Shown one piece after another: positions 1 to 6,672 of a DNA stretch of 43,048 nt. The DNA lies in IMG/VR virus record IMGVR_UViG_3300032157_000023, positions 1-43,048 of that record; one strand, 5' to 3'. The notes under the pieces were generated by a model. It saw nothing but the letters and a program-made list of their open reading frames with translations. It was not told the origin of the DNA and ran no database searches. Each line of letters starts with the position of its first letter. The first letter of the stretch is position 1. Position numbers and translations under genes: made by a program. Origin of the DNA: a virus.

Positions 1-167
1 CGGCGCAGGTTCTCGGCCTCGGCTTCGCGCGCGAGCTCGGTGTTGTGTAGCAAGTCCTGATCGGCTTGCGCGGCCTCGCCCTGTTGGCGCTGGGCCACGT
101 CCGTCGGCAGAGCTCCGGAGCGCTGCGCGGGACTGTAGCCCGCAGCTCGCCCCGGCACGTACTTGGG
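1..167. repeat. Left copy of the terminal repeat
   Basis: These bases match 42882-43048 with only two differences: c/a at 14 versus 42895, and t/g at 41 versus 42922. A long direct repeat at the exact ends of a sequence is what a circular or circularly permuted phage genome gives when assembly runs past its own start. The mismatches are either strain variation or sequencing errors. A true short terminal repeat of a linear molecule is less likely because the repeat lies in the middle of a gene. Confidence 0.9.
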
Positions 168-638
168 CTGCAGAGCCTCAGCAGCGGCAACGTCATACAT
201 ATCGGTTGACGTTGGTTCTGGGGGCACGCTGGGCGCCGCCTGTGGAGTGGCAGCGGCGCGCACGGGCTGCGCGCTCGGGGCCGGAGCCGCCGCTGACGGG
301 GCCGGCGGAGGGATATCCGCGGGAAGCGTCGCGGAAGGCAGCGGGGACATGCCCGCGCCGTGAGTGTTCAGAGCATCCACGACCGCGGTCGCTCCGGGGG
401 TGGCCGCGTTCAAGCCAGCGGTGCGCTCGTCGGCACCCAGTGCGCCACTGCCGCGCATCTCGGCGGGGCTCGAGAATTGGGCGATCTCGGGGTGGTCTTG
501 GTACTGTGATAGCAGCGCTGCGAGCTCCGGATCCTGCGTGAAGCGGCTCGAGCCGTCGTCGTAGATCACGCTGCCGATGCCTTGCGAAGGGTCGGTGCCG
601 GGCTCGGGCTCGAAGCGTATGGGAGTAGGGAACGGCAT
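1..638 (-). CDS. Ejection-type internal virion protein, N-terminal part (gene crosses the genome join)
   Basis: The ATG at 638 overlaps the TAA stop of the upstream gene (TAATG), which fixes the start. The frame stays open to base 1 and continues at the right end down to 41861, giving a protein of about 552 residues once the circle is closed. This part holds an acidic N-terminus (MPFPTPIRFEPEP), a Pro/Ala-rich linker at about residues 95-145, and the beginning of a long Gln/Glu/Ala coiled-coil region. Its place between two other Ala-rich proteins and the tail genes fits the internal core or DNA-ejection proteins of short-tailed phages. That role is inferred from composition and position only. 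The frame at 193-1374 is its antisense-frame neighbour on the same strand and is not coding. Confidence 0.8.
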   Translation of the reverse strand, partial: MPFPTPIRFEPEPGTDPSQGIGSVIYDDGSSRFTQDPELAALLSQYQDHPEIAQFSSPAEMRGSGALGADERTAGLNAATPGATAVVDALNTHGAGMSPLPSATLPADIPPPAPSAAAPAPSAQPVRAAATPQAAPSVPPEPTSTDMYDVAAAEALQPKYVPGRAAGYSPAQRSGALPTDVAQRQQGEAAQADQDLLHNTELAREAEAENLR

Positions 639-2074
639 TAGACTCCTGGCCCCCCTCGGGGACCCGCGGCGACATTGTTGTAGGGATTGGCGCCGCCCGA
701 GATGGCGTTCCCGGCGGCGTTGCCCGCGGCGGCGCCACCCGGGCCGCCCAGCGCCATGCCGGCGCCGGTGAGTCCGAGCGTCGCGAAGCCGAACACCTGG
801 TTCTGAAAGGCCATCTTCGCCTGCGCGTTGTTCCAGTCGACGCCGGCCTGGATCGCCTGCATCTGGAGCTGCGCCTGCTGCTCGGTGGTGAGCATGTTCC
901 ACGCGAGCTGCGTGTACGCAAAGGCGGCCTGCTCCGCAGCGATCTGCGCGTTGAGTCCCTGCGCCTGCGCTTGGAGCGAAGCGTCGATGCTCGCCTGGCG
1001 CGCGCGCTCCCCGAGGTCGCTGAAGAACCGCACCTGCGTGTCGTTAAGCCCCATCGTCTGGAGCTCGGCGCCGAGGTTCTCGCGCGCGACGTCGATGTCT
1101 TGGCTGCGAGTCCCCGTGATGAGGCTACCCTCCTGGGTGAGCGCCCCGAGACGCGTCTGGTCCGCAGCCTGCTCGCCGCTCGCAACGGCCGTGAGCGCAC
1201 CGAGTTTCTCGCCGCGGCGCTGAGCATCCTCGGTGGCACGCACGATCGCGCTCTGGCCGCGCGTCTCCGCCGAGATGGCGGCGCCTTCGGCTTGGGCGAC
1301 CTGGAGCGCCTGCGCCACGGCGCCAGGGCCGCCTCGCGCGCTACGGGCCAGGGACAGCGCCGCGCGGCGGTCACGCGCCGCTTGCATGCGCAGTTGGGCT
1401 TCGGCGACAGAAGGGCCCGCGGGCTCCGCTGCGAAGGCGCGCAGAGCGCTCAGCCCCGAGGTTTGGGGGTTGAAGCCGCGCAGGCGCGCGAGCGTGTCCT
1501 GCTGCTGCTGGCGCGCGAGGTCGGCTTGGGTGGTGTTGATGGTCGGCGCGACGCGACCCGCAGCGGCCTCGGCGTCCGCGCCGGCCTTCTTGAACACCCC
1601 CTGCCCCTGCTCGTAAGCCAGGGCCCCTGTCTGCACGATGCCCGTGCCAGCGTTGAGGATGTTCTCGCGGATGTCATCGCCAGCCTGGTCAGCCTCGCCC
1701 ACGCGGCGCCCGAGCTCCGTCTGGATCGTCTCGGGCGGCGCCGGACCGAGCGCGTCGATCTGCGCCTGGACGCGGTTCATCCAGGCCGCCTTCTGCTCGG
1801 GCGTCATCCAGGGTTCGGTGCGCTGCTGGTTCGCGATGAGCTGGGCGCGCTTGCGCTGCCACTCCGCGAAGGCGGGGTTCGGCTGCGAAGTGGTGGCGCC
1901 GAGCTGGGCGTTAGTGAAGTTGGGGTCCGGCACCGTTTGCGGCCCGATGCCGAGCGTGTCGAACGTCTTCTTTAGACCCTTGCCAGCAAAGGGCCCGCTC
2001 ACGCCCGGGAGGAGAGTTTCGCTCGCGCCGCCGGTGAGGACGGCCGCGCCTACTCGGAAAGGATCGAGGCCCAT
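638..2074 (-). CDS. Putative internal virion / DNA-ejection protein
   Basis: This 478-residue protein is rich in Ala, Gln and Arg. It has a long predicted helical, coiled-coil middle (about residues 70-420) and a hydrophobic Gly/Ala C-terminus (FGFATLGLTGAGMALGG near residues 425-445) that could enter a membrane. The pattern of helical body plus glycine-zipper-like hydrophobic tail resembles T7 gp14-like and P22-like ejection proteins, which leave the virion and help the DNA cross the cell envelope. It is the first of four consecutive genes of this kind, running across the genome join to 38502. ATG 2074 overlaps the stop of the HNH gene (TAATG). No enzymatic motif is visible, so the role is inference from context. 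Confidence 0.75.
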   Translation of the reverse strand: MGLDPFRVGAAVLTGGASETLLPGVSGPFAGKGLKKTFDTLGIGPQTVPDPNFTNAQLGATTSQPNPAFAEWQRKRAQLIANQQRTEPWMTPEQKAAWMNRVQAQIDALGPAPPETIQTELGRRVGEADQAGDDIRENILNAGTGIVQTGALAYEQGQGVFKKAGADAEAAAGRVAPTINTTQADLARQQQQDTLARLRGFNPQTSGLSALRAFAAEPAGPSVAEAQLRMQAARDRRAALSLARSARGGPGAVAQALQVAQAEGAAISAETRGQSAIVRATEDAQRRGEKLGALTAVASGEQAADQTRLGALTQEGSLITGTRSQDIDVARENLGAELQTMGLNDTQVRFFSDLGERARQASIDASLQAQAQGLNAQIAAEQAAFAYTQLAWNMLTTEQQAQLQMQAIQAGVDWNNAQAKMAFQNQVFGFATLGLTGAGMALGGPGGAAAGNAAGNAISGGANPYNNVAAGPRGGPGV

Positions 2075-2523
2075 TAGTGTTCTCCCAGGTGAGTGCGGCG
2101 TTCCCTGCTGAGCAGCTTGTGCACATACCGTCGGCCGACGCCAAAGTGTTCGGCCAGTTCAATATAGCTCTTCGAGGCGCTCATCTTCAGCAGAAGAGCA
2201 ACGTCCTCGTCCGTCAGTTTCACGTTGCCGTGGCGCTTTTGGTCACGGTCCTTGAGGTTCTCCGTCTGCGTGCCCAAGAACAGATGCGCCGGGTTTACGC
2301 AACGCTTGTTGTCGCACCGGTGACACACACAAGTGCCGTGCCAGCCGGGGCCGCTGGGAATGGGCCCATTGACTAGTTCCCATGCAACACGGTGGGCCGC
2401 GCGAGCCTTGCTTCGGGCAACGGAAAAATTCCCATAGCCGCCCGCTTTGATCGCAGCCGTCCAAAGCCAGCACCCGTCGGGGCCAGCGCTCTTGTCGACC
2501 TTAGACCAAAACCGATCGTTCAA
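2074..2523 (-). CDS. HNH homing endonuclease with C-terminal HTH
   Basis: This 149-residue protein carries an HNH_3-type nuclease. The visible motifs are FWSKVD at the N-terminus, CWLW, GGYGNF, AHRVAWEL, and the core CHRCDNKRCVNPAHLFLGT, which holds the Cys pairs, Asn and His. It then has a short link (HGNVKLTDEDV) and a helix-turn-helix at about residues 105-145. Free-standing phage nucleases of this sort usually cut alleles lacking them and so spread. The start is TTG at 2523, overlapping the stop of the nozzle gene (TTGA), so the nuclease is co-translated with the tail and ejection genes rather than interrupting one. It is a paralogue of the genes at 28529 and 38032. Confidence 0.9.
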   Translation of the reverse strand: MNDRFWSKVDKSAGPDGCWLWTAAIKAGGYGNFSVARSKARAAHRVAWELVNGPIPSGPGWHGTCVCHRCDNKRCVNPAHLFLGTQTENLKDRDQKRHGNVKLTDEDVALLLKMSASKSYIELAEHFGVGRRYVHKLLSRERRTHLGEH

Positions 2524-5500
2524 TGCTGCTCCAGCGGATCTAGGAGCGAAGGTATGCCTTCGCTCTCGTCAGATATACCCCAGAAGTGCCACTCGAGTCC
2601 CTCGCTCGCGGCGACGTCGAGGAACTCTTCGAGGAAGTCCACGCGCACGCGGTCGCATTCCTTGCGTTCGCAGTGGAAGCCGGCGCGATAGGTCTGCCCA
2701 ACCGTGAGCCCCAGCGCTGCGCCGTCGATGTTCACGACGAACGCTTCGGAGGTCTTGCCGTCGTCGAAGCTCACAGTGCAGGTTAGCTTCGAGTTACCGC
2801 GGTAGGTCCCGAAAAAGTAGATGCGGTCCACCCACCCCTGCTCACCCGGATCGAAGGGGTGAACCGTCGCTCCATTCCACTCCCTGCTGATGAACGCCGC
2901 CGGCGTCTGCGAGGCCGACTGCAACTGGACGACGCCACCCCGAATAATCGCGAGGCGGCCCTGGTACTCCGCCATCGCGGTGATAGCCGAGTTGAAGGGG
3001 CCGTCCACGTACCACTGATTGAGCTCGCAATCGTAAACGAGGATCACCGCTTCGTTGCCCGCGTTGTTGTTGCAGGCAAAGCACACCGTCTGATCGTCCT
3101 GCAAGTACACCGCGGCCGATACGTTCGGGTACGCCGCGAGCGTGTCCTCGACATTGCGACCCACCCATTCGGGCGAGCCGCCGCCGCGCGCGATGCGGTA
3201 AATCTTGGTCGGGCGGCCCTGGAACATCACGCCGCCGCGGTACTCCACGAGGCTCTGCCACGTGAGCAAGCCGTCATCGCTCGAGAGTTTGGCGGGTTTG
3301 CCGAGGTCGCCGAAGCCGTTGTCGTCGAGGCCATCGCCGCGCATCTCGCGGAGCTCCGTCGAGGTAAATGCGATCCGCCGCTCGTCGAGTCGGATCACGC
3401 CCTTCACGTCGCCGGTGAGCGCCTTGAACGCGCCGATCTGATTGGTCCACGTTGAGGGCTCACCAGGGAAGAGCGGGCGGCTCTCCTGTACCTGTTCGCG
3501 GTGCGGCAAGCCGCCGGTGAGCAAGGCATCCGCGCTCGCCTCGATGTACTCCGCCGGCAGCGGTGCGTCGAACGGCAGTGGCCCCGAGAGCGCTCCGCGC
3601 TGGCCCTGGGTGTACAAGACCTCGGCCTCCTCGCGCGTCTCGTCGTTGTTTATGATGTGCAGCGTCGCGCTCGCCGCCACGCTGAAGCCCGCCGACACAA
3701 GCGACTCCACGTCGCGGAACAGCGTGAAGTCACCGCCGTTCACCTGCGTGTCGGTGCTGCAGAAGATGACCAGCCGCACCGCTTGCCCGTACTCGTCGTT
3801 GCTGGCGTTACGCCGCGAACTCGCGGGCAGGGTCGCCGTCACGTCGATCTGATTGTGGGTGGGGCCACCCATGGTGACCTCGACCACCGGGGAAGGCTTC
3901 GAGCGCTCGAGCTTGCCTTCGCTGTCGCGCCACTCCCAGCACGCGGCGAGCTGGTAGATGGCGGGCGTCGAACTGCCGAGGGCGACCTGCCCATTGACGA
4001 ACCCGAGGATCGGAAACACCGCCGTGCCAAGCGTGTCGAACACAAGAAGCTTGGAGGCCGGTCCCGTCGTGTTGCTGGTGATGCGCACGGTGGTGCCGAC
4101 CACGGTCGCGGTGATGCCCGTTGTCGCCGCGTCGATGGTCGCAGCGATGGCCGTCGCCGTCGTGTCGCCCGCGCCGAACGTGACCGTCTGGTAGGCGCCG
4201 GAGTCGACCGAGATCAGAAAACTCAGGCCGTTGAGCGAGCCTGCGGGAGGCGTGACCGGCTGCGTCGTAAGCGTGGCCGCGACGAGTGTGCCCGGCGATA
4301 CGCTGCCCGAGTCCGCCGAGCTCGACGCGGTAAGAATCTCTGGCGTCTCTTGGAACGCGCATTCGACGACCTGACGCCCGTCGCAGCGCTGCACCGTGCC
4401 GCCCGCGATGTACAGGTCAGATCCGAGCTCGGCCGTCTGGCGCCGATCCGTGCTCATCAGCTTGAGCTCGGTCACCACCGGGCGGGCGCCAGCTTCGGCC
4501 GTCTCGCGCACGGAGTTGGGCCAGTAGTAGCGGCCCGTCGAGGAATCGAAGGCGACCTGCGGCATGTGCTCCTGGTCGAGGTCGACGCCGACGTCTTTGT
4601 CCTTGCAGATCGCGAGGAGCTCTTGTGAGTACGCGAGCAGCTGGTTGCTGCGCGTGAGCACGCCCACCGTTTGCGTGTGCGATGCGAGCACCAGGTTCCC
4701 GTCCGCGTAACGCTGCGGCTTGCTCTGCATCACCATACCGAGCCACGTTTGCGAGCCGCCGTTGGCGTGCCCAGCCTCCGCGCGAATGTCACTCAGGATC
4801 GATAGCGCCGTGCTGCCCATCGTCACCACTATCTGCGTCGATGAGTGGCGCGCGATGCCCGGTTGCGTCTGCGTCGTCGCCGAGGAGAACAGCGTGGTCG
4901 GCCCCGACTGCAGCGCGCCGCCCGCGATGGCGTAGGTGTTCAAGATTACGGTGTTGCCCGAGCTCAGCTTGGTCGCAACGTGCACCCGTGTCGTCCCGTC
5001 GCTGAACACCGCGACCCGATCGGCGGCCGTCGTTGAGCCGGTGATGGTCTGGACGGAAGTCCCCGAGGAGTTGAAACGCGCGATCGTGGTTGTCGGCGTG
5101 TTGCGGCACAGCGCCACCGCGAAGCCGGTCCCCGTCTCTTCGGCGCGCAGGTCATAGGCCGTGATCGCGTTGCCGGCGCCGAACGCGGCCGTGAGCGTGG
5201 CCAGCGTCTCGTCGCTCGCCGGGTTGAAGCGGCGAAGGATGATCGAGGTCGTGTTGACGCCTGTGATGAAGAACACGCCACCGACCGCGCACACGCGCGG
5301 GCGCGAGCAAACCACCTGCTCGATCAGGACGGTTGCGTCGTCTGAGGCCCGGAAGATGTGCACGACGCTCGTGCCGCTCGTCCCGATCTCCGCGACCAGG
5401 CACACGAGCCCGTTCGCTGCCGCCACGTCGATGCGAATGCACGCAGCCGTCTGCGTGGGCAGCGCCCCGATGTCGCGCACACCCGTCGCTGGGCACAGGC

Positions 5501-5828
5501 GCTGCTGCCCCTGGCTGTCCGTGCTCCGCCACTTGAAGGTGGCGAGGTTCACGTACTCGTACAAGTCTGCGGGCCCTGCCGTTGTCGTGCCCGGGATGCG
5601 GCCGCCGATCGCGAATAGGCGATCGCCCAGCTTGCACAGGTCCTGCGCCACCAGGTCGAAGGCCAGGTTGCTGGTCATCGCCACGGCGGCGAAGTCCCGC
5701 CGCACAGCGAGACGACCGCCCTTCACTGGGCGCAGGTTCCGGATCCGACGCGGCGTGCCGGGCTCCTGCATCTTGGGGTCGTCCCCCTCGCGGAGCCCGT
5801 TGCCGAAGGCGTAGAAGGTGGTCTTCAA
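2520..5828 (-). CDS. Large tail nozzle-like structural protein
   Basis: This is a protein of about 1,102 residues, predominantly beta-strand. It opens with a typical tail-protein start (TFYAFGNGLREGDDPK, then RRIRNLRPVKGGRLAVRR). Its C-terminal third contains repeated strand motifs such as LVYDCELNQWYVDGPF and LAIIRGGVVQLQS, as in beta-propeller nozzle proteins (T7 gp12-like tail tubular B) and related stabilization proteins. A serine/threonine-rich module at about residues 520-620 looks like an inserted Ig-like or fibre domain. I chose TTG 5828 as the start because GAGG lies six bases before it and the amidase stop lies seven bases upstream. A longer frame to 5948 would run back into the amidase gene. 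Being longer than T7 gp12 (about 800 residues), it may include extra domains. Confidence 0.75.
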   Translation of the reverse strand: MKTTFYAFGNGLREGDDPKMQEPGTPRRIRNLRPVKGGRLAVRRDFAAVAMTSNLAFDLVAQDLCKLGDRLFAIGGRIPGTTTAGPADLYEYVNLATFKWRSTDSQGQQRLCPATGVRDIGALPTQTAACIRIDVAAANGLVCLVAEIGTSGTSVVHIFRASDDATVLIEQVVCSRPRVCAVGGVFFITGVNTTSIILRRFNPASDETLATLTAAFGAGNAITAYDLRAEETGTGFAVALCRNTPTTTIARFNSSGTSVQTITGSTTAADRVAVFSDGTTRVHVATKLSSGNTVILNTYAIAGGALQSGPTTLFSSATTQTQPGIARHSSTQIVVTMGSTALSILSDIRAEAGHANGGSQTWLGMVMQSKPQRYADGNLVLASHTQTVGVLTRSNQLLAYSQELLAICKDKDVGVDLDQEHMPQVAFDSSTGRYYWPNSVRETAEAGARPVVTELKLMSTDRRQTAELGSDLYIAGGTVQRCDGRQVVECAFQETPEILTASSSADSGSVSPGTLVAATLTTQPVTPPAGSLNGLSFLISVDSGAYQTVTFGAGDTTATAIAATIDAATTGITATVVGTTVRITSNTTGPASKLLVFDTLGTAVFPILGFVNGQVALGSSTPAIYQLAACWEWRDSEGKLERSKPSPVVEVTMGGPTHNQIDVTATLPASSRRNASNDEYGQAVRLVIFCSTDTQVNGGDFTLFRDVESLVSAGFSVAASATLHIINNDETREEAEVLYTQGQRGALSGPLPFDAPLPAEYIEASADALLTGGLPHREQVQESRPLFPGEPSTWTNQIGAFKALTGDVKGVIRLDERRIAFTSTELREMRGDGLDDNGFGDLGKPAKLSSDDGLLTWQSLVEYRGGVMFQGRPTKIYRIARGGGSPEWVGRNVEDTLAAYPNVSAAVYLQDDQTVCFACNNNAGNEAVILVYDCELNQWYVDGPFNSAITAMAEYQGRLAIIRGGVVQLQSASQTPAAFISREWNGATVHPFDPGEQGWVDRIYFFGTYRGNSKLTCTVSFDDGKTSEAFVVNIDGAALGLTVGQTYRAGFHCERKECDRVRVDFLEEFLDVAASEGLEWHFWGISDESEGIPSLLDPLEQH

Positions 5829-5835
5829 GTGTGCC

Positions 5836-6369
5836 TCAGATGCGCCAGTTGGGCGCCGCCCGATCCAGGTAGCGTTCAATGGCAGCCAGTCGCTCGTCGA
5901 TGAACACCGTGGGTGGTTTTGAGCCCTGAGCGAGCTCGCGCTCCACATCCGCGCGCAGCAGGGCCATGTTGACCTTGAGGCCCGGGCAGGTCTTGTCCGC
6001 GCCGAGCTCGCGGTGCCCCACGACTGCCGCAGCCCCGAGCTTGTAGAGCCTGCACCAGGCCACGCAGCGGTCGATCAGGGTCTTGCGCTGCATCGGCAGG
6101 AAGTCAGCGAAGTCACCGTGGCCCGAGACGCACACGCCGAGCGTCGTGTCGTTCTTGCCCTGGACGTGCGCGCCCACTTCCTCGTCAGGACGGCAGATGT
6201 CGCGCCGCTCACGCCCGTCCTTCTCGATGAACGAGTGGTAGCCGATGCGCTTCCAGCCGTTGTGCTCGCGGTGGTAGCGGTCGACCTCCTCGGCGGTCTG
6301 GTACACCGGCTGCCCCTGCGCGTTGGCAGCAGCAGCCGTGTGGACCACGATGTGCGTGATCGGCCGCAT
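5836..6369 (-). CDS. N-acetylmuramoyl-L-alanine amidase endolysin (Amidase_2/PGRP fold)
   Basis: This 177-residue zinc amidase cuts the bond between N-acetylmuramic acid and L-Ala in peptidoglycan at the end of infection. The zinc ligands are visible as H10 (HIVVHT), H119 (VVGHRELG) and C128 (KTCPG). GYHSFI at 42-47 supplies the conserved Tyr and DTTLGVCVSG follows the T7-lysozyme pattern. It has no signal peptide or wall-binding domain, so it needs the adjacent holin. The length is that of a single catalytic domain. ATG 6369 overlaps the preceding frame's stop (ATGA), and the nozzle gene follows seven bases downstream. Confidence 0.92.
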   Translation of the reverse strand: MRPITHIVVHTAAAANAQGQPVYQTAEEVDRYHREHNGWKRIGYHSFIEKDGRERRDICRPDEEVGAHVQGKNDTTLGVCVSGHGDFADFLPMQRKTLIDRCVAWCRLYKLGAAAVVGHRELGADKTCPGLKVNMALLRADVERELAQGSKPPTVFIDERLAAIERYLDRAAPNWRI

Positions 6370-6665
6370 CAGCTGTCCCCGCGGATCAGACGTAGGCGCT
6401 CACGCGCACACGCAACCTGAACGGAAGGCGATGGCGGTTGGTAGCTCTCGCGCAGAGCGGCCTTCAATCGCTCGAGCTCCTGCCTTTGGTCAGCGTGTCC
6501 ATTAGGTACTTTATGAACTCGTTCCGCTCCGTCTCCCGAGCTTTTCGCTCCGAAGCCCAGGCGAGCCATAAGGCGACCAAACCAGCCGCCAGAACGATCG
6601 CGAGCGGACCCGATGCTTTGATTGCTTCCCATGTGTCTATTCCTTGTTGCGCTTGTTCCATGCAC
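6369..6665 (-). CDS. Possible spanin-like or lysis-associated protein overlapping the holin
   Basis: This frame stays open for up to 98 codons (GTG at 6665, internal ATG at 6569). It ends in an ATGA overlap with the amidase start, which is the coupling used by the other genes here. Much of it overlaps the holin in another frame, an arrangement known for lysis genes. The C-terminal half (ELERLKAALRESYQPP) is helical and charged. There is no clear membrane segment or lipobox and no strong ribosome site before 6569, so either this is a small real lysis accessory or the overlap is chance. Confidence 0.35.
   Translation of the reverse strand: MHGTSATRNRHMGSNQSIGSARDRSGGWFGRLMARLGFGAKSSGDGAERVHKVPNGHADQRQELERLKAALRESYQPPSPSVQVACARERLRLIRGDS
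6464..6661 (-). CDS. Single-span holin-like membrane protein
   Basis: This 65-residue protein has a short N-terminal arm (MEQAQQGIDTWEAIKASG), one hydrophobic segment at about residues 18-38 (PLAIVLAAGLVALWLAW) and a charged helical C-terminus. That is the layout of T7-like class II/III holins or of an inner-membrane spanin. AGGAG lies just before ATG 6661. It sits between the fibre gene and the amidase, where short-tailed phages keep lysis genes. Holin is the favoured call because the amidase has no export signal. Confidence 0.75.
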   Translation of the reverse strand: MEQAQQGIDTWEAIKASGPLAIVLAAGLVALWLAWASERKARETERNEFIKYLMDTLTKGRSSSD

Positions 6666-6672
6666 TCCTCAC

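Noticed and set aside
193-1374. 393-codon minus-strand Arg/Ser-rich frame
   Set aside because: Overlaps two better frames (1-638 and 638-2074) joined by a TAATG overlap; composition is typical of a shifted frame.
3501-4628. 375-codon plus-strand frame opposite the nozzle gene
   Set aside because: Antisense shadow; Arg-rich and no family resemblance.
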